Source of the DNA: Salvator merianae
Lineage: Eukaryota > Chordata > Lepidosauria > Squamata > Teiidae
Assembly (NCBI GenBank): GCA_003586115.2
Contig: QVOM02000115.1
Coordinates: 7,794,799-7,858,798, forward strand
Reading direction: 5' to 3'
Length of the DNA: 64,000 nt
Positions within the stretch are counted from its first letter, which is position 1. The number at the start of each line of letters is the position of its first letter. The notes beneath the pieces are model-generated. The model was not told the DNA's origin. It was given only the letters and a program-made list of their open reading frames with translations, and made no database searches. Position numbers and translations under genes: made by a program. Shown one piece after another: positions 16,046-43,402 of this stretch.

Positions 16046-18194
16046 TCACTAATACACACCTACAATTGTGACTACACCTCCTGTTAAGCAATTTTGTGAC
16101 TTGTTATTGAACATTTTGCTGCTGAACATTTGAGGCCAAAGGAGAAAAGTGCTTGGCATGACTGTTTTTTTTGGGGGGAAAGAATTCTGAGTGTGAATTT
16201 CTGTCTTTTTGGTGAGTTTTGAATACTTGTGATTACTTTTGTGTGTCTTTGGATGCATTCCAACACAGCATTTAATCATTTTACAGGCCATCTTCAGTTC
16301 CTGCTGGCCTGATATGATCTTGCCTTTCCATAGTTTTTCTGGACTAAATTGGCGAAATCCAGCCTACTTTGCATTTGGATTTAATGAATTCTCTAGCCAT
16401 TCCAGATGGCTAGCCTGCTTTATTTTGCGATGTGAGAATGTGGAAGAAGACTATTTGGCAGGGACTGTACTTTTGGGGGATGTGCAGAGGGAGGGATCCC
16501 CATTTCCTGCCGTCCAATGACACACTTTGTAGGTGGGCAGGGAGCACAGTAGTTCCTTCTGCCTCTGTTATCCTCCTTCCACCACTGGCAGGAGAAAAGA
16601 GAAACATCCTCCGTGTTACTTTGCCAATCTGTGGTCTTTTCTCCTCCTTTCCCCCCCATTTGGCACTGCCAGGAAAAAATTAAAGGGTTCTTCTACTTCT
16701 GACTGCTGATAAAACCGAAACTGCCACAGCGCAATACTTCAGGCAGTGATGGTCTGCTGCAGGCTGTCTGCTAGAGAGGGAGGCTACCACAGCCAGCTGG
16801 CCAGCTGGGGATAACAGTGGGCTGGGGTGGAGAAAGCAGTTCCAAAATGCATTCCTTGCTCTTGGTTGCTCCCCCTTCTCCTGCAGTCTGGGGACCCTTT
16901 CCCTCACTTTAGCGCAAAAATGTGGCAGCAGAACAGCATCATTAAGGCAAGGCAAGGCAAGGCAAGGTTAAACACAGCTCCTGATCTTGAGCGCTTCTGG
17001 GGGGTGAACATGTTTGATGTCCTTGCTGCACCACCATCAGAGTGTTTTAATTCAAAACATGGCACCTGTTTGGGGGTGCAGTCCTCTTGCCCCAAACAAG
17101 AATCCACTCAGTATCAGTTTTGCCATCGGCACTACACACCTACATAGTGGGACACATGCTGCTGTGGATGTCTCAAGGGGAGGGGAGGCGGAGTCCATTT
17201 GCTGGCCATTTACTACACTGTCATGATAATGGAGTCCCCCATACATTTCCCCCTCTTCATGGACCTCTATGTGCTTTTGTGCTTCTCTTAAATTGTACAA
17301 TTGTGCAAAAGCGTAATTGCAATGGAGCAGAAATCGCCATCTGCCCTTTAAGAAGCTTTATTGTGCAGTACATGTTTTATTAAAGTTCTGCTTGTATAGA
17401 TACAGGCTGGAGCGGGGAAAGGAGCAAACGGCAAATGGCTAGTAACACTGCCAAGTGAATCCATGTTCTGAGATGGCAGCAGGGACGTAAAAAGGGCAGA
17501 GCGTGACTTGCCCAGCCCTGTGAAGTCAAGATTTGAATGTTGGGACTGCAGCCAATCACTGTCTGCATAGGAAGAGGAATTTGACAAGGGGTGGAGGTAG
17601 AAAAAGTATGGTTTCTCCGTGTCAAGCATGGGAAGCATCAGTGTGAGAACGAGCAAGTCCGAATTGAATCCATGTTAAAATGCAAATGTGGGAATGATCA
17701 GAAGATGAACTCAGTCCACTCAGGTGGTGGTAAGAGGGTTGATCCAGTCCCTAGATAATTTTAGCTGCTGTTTTCAGTCTTTTTTGACACAGTAACATAT
17801 TTTAAATGCTGTTGCACTATTGAGATGTATTATGGAATTATAAATAACAGTTTCATTTTCAGTTCCTTTCCTGAGGATCCCTATTTTCACAATGGCTGCA
17901 CACAGCTTATGTTTCCAGCACTGCCCAGATGAGAAAGTCAAGATACTCCATTCTGTATCTATAGGATTCTGTGCCATTCCTTTACAAAAGCCATTCATTC
18001 AGTGCTGTTATGGTACAGTTTCACACATCAAAGTTCAGCTATAACAGAATTAAGTACAGGATGGGAGGGGACAGTATGAATATAGATCAGAATGCCCTTT
18101 TTAAGTGTGATTTCTTGTGGCCAGAGACGGCCTCAAGTTTTCTTATTTAACGAGTGTGACCATAGCAGATGTGGTTAGTATCTGGTTGGGTAGG

Positions 18195-18350
18195 GTAGAT
18201 ACTATCTCAGGGCACTATTAGGAAGTGCAAAAACATAGGGGGGGGGGGGAATGGCAAACCACTTCTGCACTATTGCCGAGAAAAAACCCTACATTGATGA
18301 GTACCCTACCCATATAATCATCAGAAACTGAGCTTGATACGGGGACATTT
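18195..18350 (+). mobile_element. SINE fragment
   Basis: Contains ATGGCAAACCACTTCTGCAC and GAAAAAACCCTAC, the body of a squamate tRNA-type SINE, with a poly-G run at 18237-18249. The head is not recognisable. Confidence 0.45.
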
Positions 18351-18579
18351 TACTTTTGCTTAGCGTTAAAACCGCTATAAGCTCACAAACTTGAGGAATG
18401 TCTAGCAGCTCAGTCCTATACAGCACGCTGTCGCTAAAGTGTCCTTAGGACAGCAGCCGAAATCCGTTTGAGTCACGTACTGCGCATACAGGCAGCCTCA
18501 AATTATAGCCCAAAAGCACTGGGACCATAGCAGGCATGTCTCTCTCTGCCAAATGCGTAATCCCTCCTAACGTGAATCG

Positions 18580-19180
18580 TAAGAGACCAAAGGTTTTAAT
18601 GAATCAAAGGTTCCGCCGCGGTTTTGTAAACTAGATAAGCTGGTGACGGAGGCCGCTTTTGACCACACATCCCTCCACTCAGTGAGCAATGGCAGGGACT
18701 ATGCACTCTCCACTTGAGCATAGCCGTGGGCAGGAGGAGGAAAACACCACCACTTGTATGGCTCTGTTTCCACATTACCTAAGCTTCCGCTTGAGTAGTT
18801 TAGCAGGAGGAAGCGAAAGAGGGCGGAAAATTCATTCAGAGACGGGTCTACACACTAGAGAATGTAAGCGTTTATTGGTGCCCGCTGCAACCAATCAGAA
18901 TTAGGAGCTTTCTTTTCGGTATGAATGACGCGCCGCCTCGGAGAAAAGGGAAAGACTAGACGTTGCTGCAGCTGCCGACGTCCGCGCTGATGTTTTAGCT
19001 GTAATTTTATGGGCAGGCCTGTCTAGTCACTCGCTGAGCTATCCATCGGCTCTAGGGCTCAGGGGCGAGGCGACTCTGAGCCACGTGGGAGCAGCAGCGC
19101 TACCGGCTTTGGAGAGGCCAGAAATCTTCGGGTCCGGATTTTCTCAAGAGGGGGACCACCGCCCGGCCTAGATCCTTGCA
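18580..19180 (+). promoter_or_regulatory. WDR12: CpG-rich promoter and 5' UTR of WDR12
   Basis: CpG dinucleotides cluster here (for example CCGCCGCGG near 18613, GACGCGCCGCCTCGG near 18926, GACGTCCGCGC near 18976) against a CpG-poor background. The cluster ends at the WDR12 start codon. No TATA box is evident, as expected for a housekeeping CpG-island promoter. The transcription start cannot be fixed from sequence; it is probably within the last 250 bases. I see no divergent minus-strand exon beside it. Confidence 0.75.
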
Positions 19181-33761
<14,581 letters not shown>

Positions 33762-34350
33762 AACTAAGTAAAAGGATCATGAGAGAGATACTTCTGCTGA
33801 GGTCCTTGTGACCTTTTCTGCACACCTGTAGAAACTATGCTGCTTTACATTTTTTGCAAATAATGTTCTAAGCTACAAATATAAACGACACTTCTTTGCT
33901 TGAGAGCTAGAAGGTAGTCAGGACACACTTTAAGTTAAAACCTTCACTGCCCATGTTAAGGCGGTTTGGGTTAATTAAAAAAGGAAAGGTGAACTTGTTT
34001 AAGCCTTTAAACTGTCTAACATTTTATGTATGTAAATGTTTATTAAAATATCTTGTGTGATGCTGTTGAAGCTGTTGATGGTTGGTGTCCAGCTGCAGAT
34101 GCTTTCTTGAGCCAGAATCTTGATGATCGTACGACTAAATCTAGAAATCCAAGGGCTTCTTTGAATTTGCATTTCTTAAATAGCCCAAAATGTTACATGA
34201 GTAGGTAGGGGATCTTTAGGGGTTTTGCCTCTTGATAGTAAGATTGGTAGTAGATAGGGCCAGAATGAGCATGCCTTTTTTAAAATCTATCACTCCAATT
34301 TTTTTCTCTTTTTTGTCATCCACTTAGAATAAAGCTTTATGTTGCCTTTA
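33762..34350 (+). other. WDR12: WDR12 3' UTR with candidate poly(A) signals
   Basis: Follows the WDR12 stop. An ATTAAA at 34042 is followed at once by GT-rich sequence, and a canonical AATAAA lies at 34328-34333. Either could define the 3' end; the boundary given assumes the second. Confidence 0.55.
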
Positions 34351-34899
34351 GATCATCCCCCATCACTGTCTGAAGCAGTTTGCTTGACTACATGCTTGTT
34401 TTTACTGTGCACTTGGAAAGGGATGGGGAACCAATTAAAAACACTTCTTAGGTATCTCCCATTGGGTTGAGTTTGGAAAATAAATTGATCCCATATTTTT
34501 TTTTCAGTCAAAATAATACAAATTGGGGAAGGGGAAAGGAAAAAAAATGTTTCTATTTCATGCTTGTTCATCAAGCTTTAACAGCAATATACTTAAGATG
34601 TAAGGAAGGGTTGGTCTGCACTGCCTGGTACCCGGAACTAGCAAACCTACTAGGACCCCACCTTAGACCACACCAGCAATCAGAAGGGAGGCTCCTAGTA
34701 TGACTGCTGGTCTGGTATACCAGTCAGTGTAGAAACATTGAAGATTCATACCAAATGTGGATTTAACTTTCTAACATTTAGAAGGATTTTCTCTACTGGC
34801 AGTCATGATGATGAGAATCTCCCTTGAAATGAAGGAAGATGAGGAAGATTAAACAGTTGAAGGGGGAAATTTTAAAATAACTTTTAGGAGTATTCTATT

Positions 34900-34980
34900 T
34901 ATTTTGTTGTTGTTGTTGTTGTGACCCACCTGGGACCTTCTGGTGAAGGACAAAGATATAAATTCTTCAATAAATAAATG
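34900..34980 (+). mobile_element. L2/CR1-like 3' end
   Basis: (TTG)n, then GACCCACCTGGGACCTTCTG and TTCTTCAATAAATAAATGA; the plus-strand counterpart of the end at 3271. Confidence 0.6.
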
Positions 34981-34984
34981 AGGC

Positions 34985-35900
34985 TTGGTAGAATACGATA
35001 TTAGGAGAAGAAGTAGTAAAGGGAATTAGCAAAGAAGATCTATTAAAGCTCAATGAACTAAAGGAGCTGATGATGTTTCAAAGAGACTAGTGGAAAAATA
35101 ACATTCCAGGAAAAGTTGACAACAGGAAATTGGGGCTGTGGTTGAAAATGGAAACTGAAAAGAAAGAGAGATGCTTTATATGTGCTGCACAGAACCAAGC
35201 ATTTCCTACCAATGCCATTTAGGCATAAAGTGAAAAGTCACATATGACAGCAAGTGCAAAGAAGCTGGAAAAAGATTGCACAAACTGATTGTAAGGAAAA
35301 GCATGACAATCAGCAGCCATGATCCATTGGAACATCAATAAGAAGTATAACTTAACGGCAAGCAAAGACTGACAAGGTTGAACCACAAGATTGAAAAATG
35401 AATGGAAAATCAACAAACCAAAATATTACAGGATTTCTGATTGCAAGCAGATAATACTCCTGGCATGTAACACTGGCTGAGAAAAAGCCTTTATGTGGCA
35501 ATACCTGATAACTACAGAGTTAAAGAGAAACAGCTCTGTACTTTTGAAGGTACAAAGATTTAACAAATTGAAATTGAGCGACAGTGGCAAAAGTAAGTAA
35601 CAGCTATTCCATTAGTTGCTGGTACCCTGAATAGAGTTTCGAAAGATCCAAAATGTAAGAGGGGGCACTGATGGGCCAGCTCACATACAGTATCCATTAT
35701 GCCTCTGATTATCCGAGGTCCTTGAGAAGGATCCCATGGTTAGAGAACTAAATCAGCCAGACACATCTGGTAAGCTGTGTGCAAAAAGCATCAATAACAC
35801 CACCAGCAGCTGGTTGATCAAAGTATTCAGCGTATGATAAAGTATATACTTCCCGTTATATGGAGATGTCCTGAATCATGACGAATTTATCATTGTGTGC
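34985..35900 (+). mobile_element. R4/Dong-like LINE remnant
   Basis: Broken frames give pieces such as MIHWNI, QIEIERQW and TAIPLVAGTLNRVSKDPK, which resemble the end of R4-clade elements found in lizards. Heavily mutated with many stops; assignment is by memory of the family. Confidence 0.5.
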
Positions 35901-36756
35901 ATTCTGGAAGTTCAAATGATTAATAAAAATCACCCATGATGGAAAGAGAGGCTTCCCAAACATTATTTTTGTGGGGCAGTTTTTTTCCCTTCATGTTGAC
36001 CCCTTCGGTCATATACATCTACTCTCACTAGCTCATTTTTAAGACATGAAGAATAGAGGGATCTTACAAAGTTTCTGAACTTGCTTGCAGACCTGTCCTC
36101 TAGCTGCTGATTCCACTCTGCATTTGTTTTTGACACTTGTGTTTACTTTTACTTGATGCTTTGTGTTTACAGAGTCTGTGGGGGTTGCCTCTTAGTAGAC
36201 AAATTCAGGAGGAGGGACAGAAATAATAGGAAAGCCATTTATCCAGATCCGCAAGCTCAATTTGCTATTTTTTTTTTTAAGTCAGACTGCGCTTCATTTT
36301 TTTTACAAAATGTAAAACTGTCTTCATCTGCTGCCATTTTTGCTTTGGGTGTGGACTCGAAAGCTGGAAGTAACTTGGGCTTCTCTGAACTTCTGAAAGG
36401 GCATGAAGTCACATCTAAGTCTTCTCTGGCATAATGCAGCTTTGGGGCTTATAAATACTGCTTTGCAAGCAGATGCCCTTTGAACATTGTTAAAATTAAT
36501 TTATTAAATAATAAGACTCCATTGGTAGCTTTATTTCTGCTACTGATTAATGAGGGGTATTAATCAATATGGACTATTACAGCAGTCACTTAAAAGAGTT
36601 AATAATAATGTGATAATATTCTTTCAAATGAAAGGGAACAGTGACGATTCTAGAATATGATCCAGAATTCCTGGTAAGATCAATGGCAGTAGCTGTGTGT
36701 GATGTTCACCATTTTGAGAATACCTGAACATGATGTACATATATGCTTAAAATAAT

Positions 36757-36936
36757 GGCCCTTTCTGCACTTGGCTTTTTTCTTGACTATATTCCAGAAT
36801 GGGGACCTGCTATCCACACGCTCAAGCAGATTATAGCAGGCCCCAGGTGGGGCTTGCCATAGTTCATAGTAGCATGCAGATGGTGGATCCCTATTCCAAG
36901 ATATAATCTGGAATAAGGTCAAGTGCAGAAAGGGTC
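36757..36936. mobile_element. 180-bp inverted-repeat MITE, GGGCC family
   Basis: Starts GGCCCTTTCTGCACTTG and ends CAAGTGCAGAAAGGGTC, flanked by AAT on both sides (36754-36756, 36937-36939). Inner arms ATATTCCAGAATGGGG and CCCTATTCCAAGATAT continue the inverted repeat. Confidence 0.88.
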
Positions 36937-37205
36937 AATGTATCCGAGAACTAAGTGCGCTTCATTTTCACTACAATCAGAATTGCCTAACCATATGGAC
37001 ATGGAAGTTAGTCCTATTATTTAAGTGTAATTCTTTGTAGGCTACATATATTTAAAGACTGCAGGTTAATGTTCTATCTGCTTCATGTGGGATTGAATTT
37101 CTCCTAAAGGATAAGATTTATAGTTTTCTGATCCATTGTTGGTTGAGGTACAGGTGACCCATGCATTAGATCAACTGATGCTGATAAAATGTACTCTATC
37201 ATCCA

Positions 37206-37320
37206 TGGCTCTTTCTGCACCGGGCCTTTCTGGATTATACTCCAGAATCGGGGCCTGCTGTCTGCATACTGGTATAGACTCCAGGCCCACGTGGATATTT
37301 TTGGTTCACAGTAACAGTTT
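37206..37320 (+). mobile_element. Partial copy of the same MITE
   Basis: GGCTCTTTCTGCACCGGGCC, ATTATACTCCAGAATCGGGG and CCTGCTGTCTGCATAC follow the left half of the 36757 element. The right half is missing or diverged. Confidence 0.5.
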
Positions 37321-38425
37321 TTAAAAATCTTGTTTACTGTGAAGATTTATTACATATGATAAAACTCTACATTTACGTAAGTTTTTAAAATATATTCTGT
37401 GTTTTCAAGCAGGTAATCGGAAAATCAAGCCTTGTTGCAGTGTCTTGCCCAGGCCATACTGTGCTGCCGCTTGATCTGTGGACCCCCCACCATCCTAGTT
37501 GTGTGATAATTAGGGAACTTGCTTCTTTTGGTGGTGGTTCTATGACTCTTCCCCATGTTATGCCTCTTTGCACTTGAAGCACTCAGTATGTACAACCCCT
37601 AAAATAGCATGGAGTTAGATCACACCAATGGTAATGTAAAATGAAGTCAGGCAACAGCATGATTGAAAGCCTTGCTTTTGCTCACCAGGATAGCTCAAAC
37701 AAGACTTTCAGGCTGCATCTCCATGACACAGCAAAGGCACATTAAACAAGGCCAGTTTCCATTATTCCCAATGGAGACCAGTTGCCCTGAGAGTTTGATT
37801 AAAGTTACTGAGCAGAGGAGATGCAGCTTCTGTCATGCTTCTCTCCAGATCTATTAGCTGATGTTACATATGAGATTTCTGGTAGACCTTCCTTTAAGAA
37901 AGTATCTGTGAGGCCCAGCCAGAAGTTAGCAGAAATAATAAACTTTCTGTGAAGAAAGGTTCTTTATTCCAACATCATGGCTTGAGAAACTAAAAATTGC
38001 AAAGGCTCATACTTCTAGCACCAACACATAATTATACTTTACATTTTCCCATCTAATTCTCACAACCCAAAAGCTAGGTGAGAACTCTTATAGTGAGCAG
38101 ACTCAGAAGCAGATGGTACAGCCTTGAGACACTGCAGAGGCCTCTTCACTTTCCTGTTCCTGCCTCCTGCCTCTCCCATCAGCACAGAACACAAGCAATT
38201 CACATGTAAATCTACAAAGCATAAAATATGATAGAAAGGAACAATATGGCATACCAATGAATATAAAGGAACACGTATGTGCAATATCTAGCAGATGTGC
38301 TATAGAATGGTCACGAGTACAACAATGTGGATTTATGAATAGCATATGAGTAACGTGGAGTATGGTAACATATATGTATGAATATCATAGGAATAATAAA
38401 GAGCTGCCTAACATATAAGAGTAAG

Positions 38426-38625
38426 GTGGAGTGGCTGTAGCTCAGTGGTAGAGCAAACTGTCTGGAAAGCAAAGGGTTGCCAGTTCGATCCCCAGCTTTT
38501 ACGCAGGCACAGGCAATGGCAAACCACTTCAGTATCTTTGCCAAGAAACTGCATAGAGATGACCATGGAGGTCCCCATGCAGTGAAGCAGGAGTCAACCA
38601 CAACTTGGTAGTGCCTGACAACAAC
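38426..38625 (+). mobile_element. tRNA-headed squamate SINE, nearly full length
   Basis: A-box GTGGCTGTAGCTCAGTGGTA, B-box GGTTGCCAGTTCGATCC, body GCAATGGCAAACCACTTCAG, 3' part CAGGAGTCAACCACAACTTG and CAACAACAAC tail. Best preserved SINE in the window. Confidence 0.85.
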
Positions 38626-38861
38626 AACTACAAAGAGACGACAATATGGAGATCACCCTCAGGGCAGCTTCCAGGCCTGACACTATCCATTTCCACATCT
38701 GATGCAGTTTCCATAATCGTTAGCCCACCCAAGGCAATGCCATTTCCCTTTTTTAAAAATCAGTTGGTTAAATACTGTTAGTGTGGAAATGAAGAACAAG
38801 AATGAATGTTATGAAGAGTGACTCTTCCTTTTGAATACTCAAAATATTCTATTTGCTTGGT

Positions 38862-39012
38862 ACCATCAAACTGGGTCCAGCTCCACCTAAGCAGTTTTCT
38901 TTGTCGATACAGATGTGTTTTGCCATTATCTTCTTCTGAGGAGATCCTGGGGATCAAACCTGTGACCCTCTGCTTTCCAGGCTCAACTCACTGACCTATG
39001 GCCTCTGCCTCG
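38862..39012 (-). mobile_element. tRNA-headed SINE, degraded
   Basis: On the minus strand: AGAGGGTCACAGGTTTGATC (B-box-like), then CCCCAGGATCTCCTCAGAAG and a GAAAACTGCTTAGGTGG body. Confidence 0.6.
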
Positions 39013-39807
39013 TAGCCTAGAGTTGTCATTTTCAACACCTAAGTCCCAACATCTTTCCACTTCTTAATTTCTTCCCCCACTTGCCAGTTGGAATCATGTA
39101 CACTGAACTGAAGTTGGAAGGGAATAGAGGCAATTTCATGTGGTTGCCAGACAACCATGCCATCACTGGCTTGCTTCTCAGTTAGCAGGAAGTATTAGGA
39201 GATGCCTGGCCTGGTTGCCCAGCAACATGATCTCTTTTCATCTTCCCTCCCACTTAAGTTTGTAACGTGTAGCTAGCATGAGGCATAATTTAATTTAAAG
39301 CAGAACTAGGGATAGGGTCTAGAACCATACCGAGAAGCATTTTTAATTTTTCTGCTCAGCAGCAAGCTCTTAGTATAATGCTGTGCCAAAGAAATAGAAA
39401 CCATCAGCTGTGTTTAAGTGGGAGCAGGGCTATGATTCACTTGCTTGATGACTGAAAACAAAAGATTACATCTTTCTAACTTGGGTAGTATCACATAGCA
39501 TTAGAGTCTTCATGAGTGCACGCGAGAAAAGAGTATACCAAAGTAATCTCTGTTCTCCCCTCCCCACTTTTCTTTTGCTACTAAATGGCTTTTGGCTTCC
39601 TGAAACAAAAGAGGCAATGACACCCTGTCCAAAGTCATTTCACCATGTATTCTGCATTCTCAGCTGCTGTGTGGCTTCAAGCCAAAAGCTACACACAGAG
39701 GCAGATTTATATCCTAAGCAGATCTCTTCCAGCTATGGCATTTGCCAGTGTCTGGGGGTTGGCATTGAGAGGGCTAATCCAGAGCAAGTTATATAGCAAA
39801 AACTAGT

Positions 39808-40105
39808 TCCACGTATCATCAGCCTGGATAGCTTTAAGAATGGATTGGACAGATTCATGGAAATGAGGTGTATCAACGGCTACTAGAATGGATGCCTAGG
39901 TACAGCCTCCGGGTTGGAAAGACAGGCAGGATGCCTCTAAAGGTCATTTGCAGGGAGCTGAGAGCAGGTGAAGGTTTTGCCTTTACCTTCCACTTGAGAA
40001 TGCCCAGAAGTAATTGGTGGGCCATTATGTGAGACAGGATGCTGGACTAGATGCGCTGTGGCCTGATCCAGCAGGGTTCCTCTCAAATTCTTATGTTCTT
40101 ATCAC
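39808..40105 (+). mobile_element. CR1-like LINE 3' end with TTCTTATG tail
   Basis: GGATTGGACAGATTCATGGA, ATGCTGGACTAGATGCGCTG, GGCCTGATCCAGCAGGGTTC and the ATTCTTATGTTCTTATC tail; a good plus-strand example of the group. Confidence 0.85.
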
Positions 40106-40121
40106 AAATTGCCTAGGACCT

Positions 40122-40215
40122 ACCTGCTGGCTAAAATATTTCCTATAAACTGCTTCCAATAGTTTTGAAATGAGAAGTGGCATATAAATGTTTTGAATAA
40201 ATAAATAAAATACAT
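40122..40215 (+). mobile_element. L2-like 3' end
   Basis: TATAAACTGCTTCCAATAG then GTGGCATATAAATGTTTTGA and an ATAAATAAATAAAA tail. Confidence 0.5.
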
Positions 40216-40304
40216 ATACTTTATCCATATATAAATACTGTATTAAATGCCATGCATCATTTCAAGCTGGGTTTTTAGAATCGTACAGAGATATAGGTGG
40301 AAAA

Positions 40305-40400
40305 AGAGTGGATGTAGCTCTGTGGTAAAGCAACTGCTTGGAAAGCAGAAGCTACAGGTTCAGTCCCTGGCACCTTCATGGTCATGACAAACTTTATCTG
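40305..40400 (+). mobile_element. tRNA-headed SINE, 5' part
   Basis: GTGGATGTAGCTCTGTGGTA (A-box) and CTACAGGTTCAGTCCCTGG (B-box); the 3' half is lost. Confidence 0.6.
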
Positions 40401-41639
40401 CCAAAAAACCCACGTGGATGTGCCCACAGTATCACCAGAAAGCGATCTTAACTCAGTCATACTATTCATCAAGCTTAATTTGGGAACTGTAAGTAATAAC
40501 GTAAACTACTGGGTTTGTATGGGTAAACATTTAAAATTTCCAGGCACCAGGTACAGTTTTTCCATAGCTACACATCACTTTATGAAATTTAATCAAATGT
40601 AGATAAGTGTCTGAGTAATACCAACCTGATACTAAATGGAGTGGCTAGTAGAAAGAGATCATGGACCTTTCACTTCATCCACTGTAGACACCTCCTCCTT
40701 CTGCTCTACATGTAAACCAACTGATTCAGTGCACAAAGATTATTTCTGAAAGTGTATCTTTCTGCCAAACAGCTGTTAGGTAGAGAGTGGAGGTTAATCC
40801 AGCTCCCCATGCCTTTCTGAATAGGCCAGAGGTCAAAAATTTAATGCTTAAAAAGGATTCTGTTCACAACCTTGGCTACTGGATAGAAGAGTGTTAGATA
40901 GCTTGCCAGTAGCACAGATGTGCTTATCATGCAGAAGGCCCGCATTTCACTCTCTGCCATATCTTTTCCCAGCCTTACAATAGAGGAACTAAGAAATGAT
41001 ACTTCAGCTGTCCTTTCTGTTTGTACAATGTTGGTAGTTTGGTTATTCATGGGTCTTACTATACTGTAATATGTTACTTGATTTGTTCACTTTCTAGGAT
41101 TTTAAAATTTTGATGTTTTCACAGCTACATGGAAAATGCCTTGATCAGTTTTGAGAAAGGGAGTTAAGAAAGAAGTACAGTTAGGAAAGATTTCTGTCCA
41201 AAATGTTCAAAGCAATGAACAGCCACAGATAATATGGGGCTTGATCAACTAATGGAACATACATTTCCAAAGTTCCTGTATCTTGGGTCCCATTTAGAGA
41301 GATATTCATAGAAGCCTGCTTTCATTCAGATAGTAAACATCTTACCTAGTATACCAAGGTGTAACAAGGTATTCCAGATGGATTTGTTTGCAGAACTTAG
41401 TCCTTTAGTACAGAAACCCCATATGGCCAATTGTACGATTACTAAAAACTGTGTACTTACCTTTCAATTATTCCATTAATTTAAATGGGAAAAATTCTAA
41501 TTTATTTCAAGCCCATTCCAGGTTCAGCCAAAAATCAGTGTAAATGCCTAGTGCCATAAAGAAAAAGTTGTGTAACACAATTACATTATTTCAAAAATAA
41601 AATAAAGATTTAAAGTCACATGGACATAGCATCAGTATC

Positions 41640-42312
41640 AAAGTGCTTTGGGAATCAGAGATACGACACAAAATTAAGATGGAACTGCTTCATAGGCAGT
41701 TTATGATACCTATAAGACTAGCTAACATAAACAAGAATTTTACAACTAAAAGCCGGTGGAAATGTCAAAATAAAGGAACTTATTACCACATGCACTGGAA
41801 ATGCCCCAGAGTAAGCAAATTCTGGAAAATGATTAAGAATGAAATTGAAAGTATTCTGAATATACATTTGGAATTAAACTCAGAACTATGTTTGTTGGGA
41901 AATTTTAGAGGGAAAAATAAAAAAAAGTCAATAAGATTTTAGTAAAATTCCTATGTTATTCCACACAACTAATAATCTGCATGCAACTGGAAATATGCAA
42001 TTTAATCCTTAAAGTATGGCATGAAAAAATGGCAGAAATTGTAATCGATGAATGCACAATTCAAAAAAATTAAAATGAAGAGGAATTTAAAGAGTGATAG
42101 GTTTTACAAAGTGTGGGATATATTAATATAATCAAGGGAAAAAATTAAAGTGGAATTCTCATCAATAAGAACTGTATTAAATGTGATTAGCCAACAGTTG
42201 TAAATTAAACAAACTGTAACCAATGTAATGATGAAGACACTGTATGACAATATGAATGTACATGAAAACTTATATGTAAGAATGTTTGTGGTAACAATAA
42301 AAAAAAAAAGTC
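41640..42312 (+). mobile_element. L1-like LINE 3' end with poly(A)
   Basis: Frame with RWKCQNKGTYYHMHWKCPRV followed by SKFWKMIKNEIESIL, the zinc-knuckle-like end of L1 ORF2, then a 3' region with ACTGTATGACAATATGAATG and an A-rich end AATAAAAAAAAAAAG at about 42296-42310. Confidence 0.8.
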
Positions 42313-43402
42313 ATATGGATAGGACCAGAAGCCTTCCACATTTCATAAACCAAACCAAACATTTTCACGCACAGTACTGTATATGGGCTGCAACCTGCGA
42401 AAAAGCGATTTTGTAACGGAACATTTTGGCTTGTAAATAAAATGAGGTAATAATAGACACAGACCTTTTAGGTGAAATCTGGATAGTGAGAGAATGGATA
42501 AAGGGAGATTAGAGTATATTCATATAACTGAGAGCAAAGCAATAAATACTCATATCTGGTTAAATGTGTGCAAAAGCTGTTCCAAGTTTGTTTATCTAAG
42601 ACATTTCTATACTGCTTCATATAAAAGAATCTCAAAGTGATCTATATTTAAAAAAGTAGACATTATAACCAAGGAGGATAGCAGATTAAAATATACAAGC
42701 AATAGGCTTGTGCTGAACTGTGTTTCATAAAATGCAACTGCGGTTCATAAAATGGAACTACTCAGAGAGATTTGGGATTGTCATATGCCTCACCCAACAA
42801 CCCTGGGTTCTCTATGGCACCTGCAGCTATTTGGGAGTAGACGAGGCCTATGCAAAATGTACAGGGAATTCACCTGATTGGGAAACATAGCCACTGCCAT
42901 TATTCCCACACACACACAGATAGAGTCACATTGGAGTTGCAGAGTCTGCACTTGCATGATGTTGTGCACAAGCGCAATGCAATCTCACTCATGGAAGGGG
43001 GATAATGACAGCAGGTGCATTTCCCAAAATGGTGAGTTCCCTGCACCTCTTCTACAGGACTTGCCTACTCTTACGTAGCTACAGGCACTGTGGAAAGCCT
43101 GGGGTTGTTTGGTGCGGCACCCCACACCACAAGCTGACTACCAAATTATGCCTGTGCATGGGCCTGCTTGAATGGCAGACGACGTAACTGTTTCACTTGT
43201 ATTTCTGTTGTGAGAACACCTTCATCTTGGCTTTCATACTGCAAGGGAATTCCAGCAGTAAGACTGAGAAAGACAGAGCAATTTGTTCTGACAAAAGGCA
43301 CATATTAAACAGAATGGCTAATTTTTGTGTCCCAAAGCTGAGAGATTGAAATAAGGATAGGATAATCAGGATAAAAAAAAAATTGGAAGCATGTACCATA
43401 TG

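Larger units (their letters stand above)
7011..18579. other. Gene-free region between the CNBD2-like exons and the WDR12 promoter
   Basis: No exon recognised on either strand; part of it may be CNBD2-like 5' introns. It holds CR1, SINE tails, GGGCC-terminus elements and unassigned GC-moderate stretches (7550-8290, 16230-17750) whose open frames show no family likeness. Confidence 0.6.

Noticed and set aside
38426..38500. tRNA gene
   Set aside because: A- and B-boxes are present but there is no full cloverleaf, and the sequence continues into a SINE body with a CAACAAC tail.
41643..41942. 99-residue open frame as a gene
   Set aside because: It resembles the end of L1 ORF2 and is followed by an L1-like 3' UTR and poly(A).
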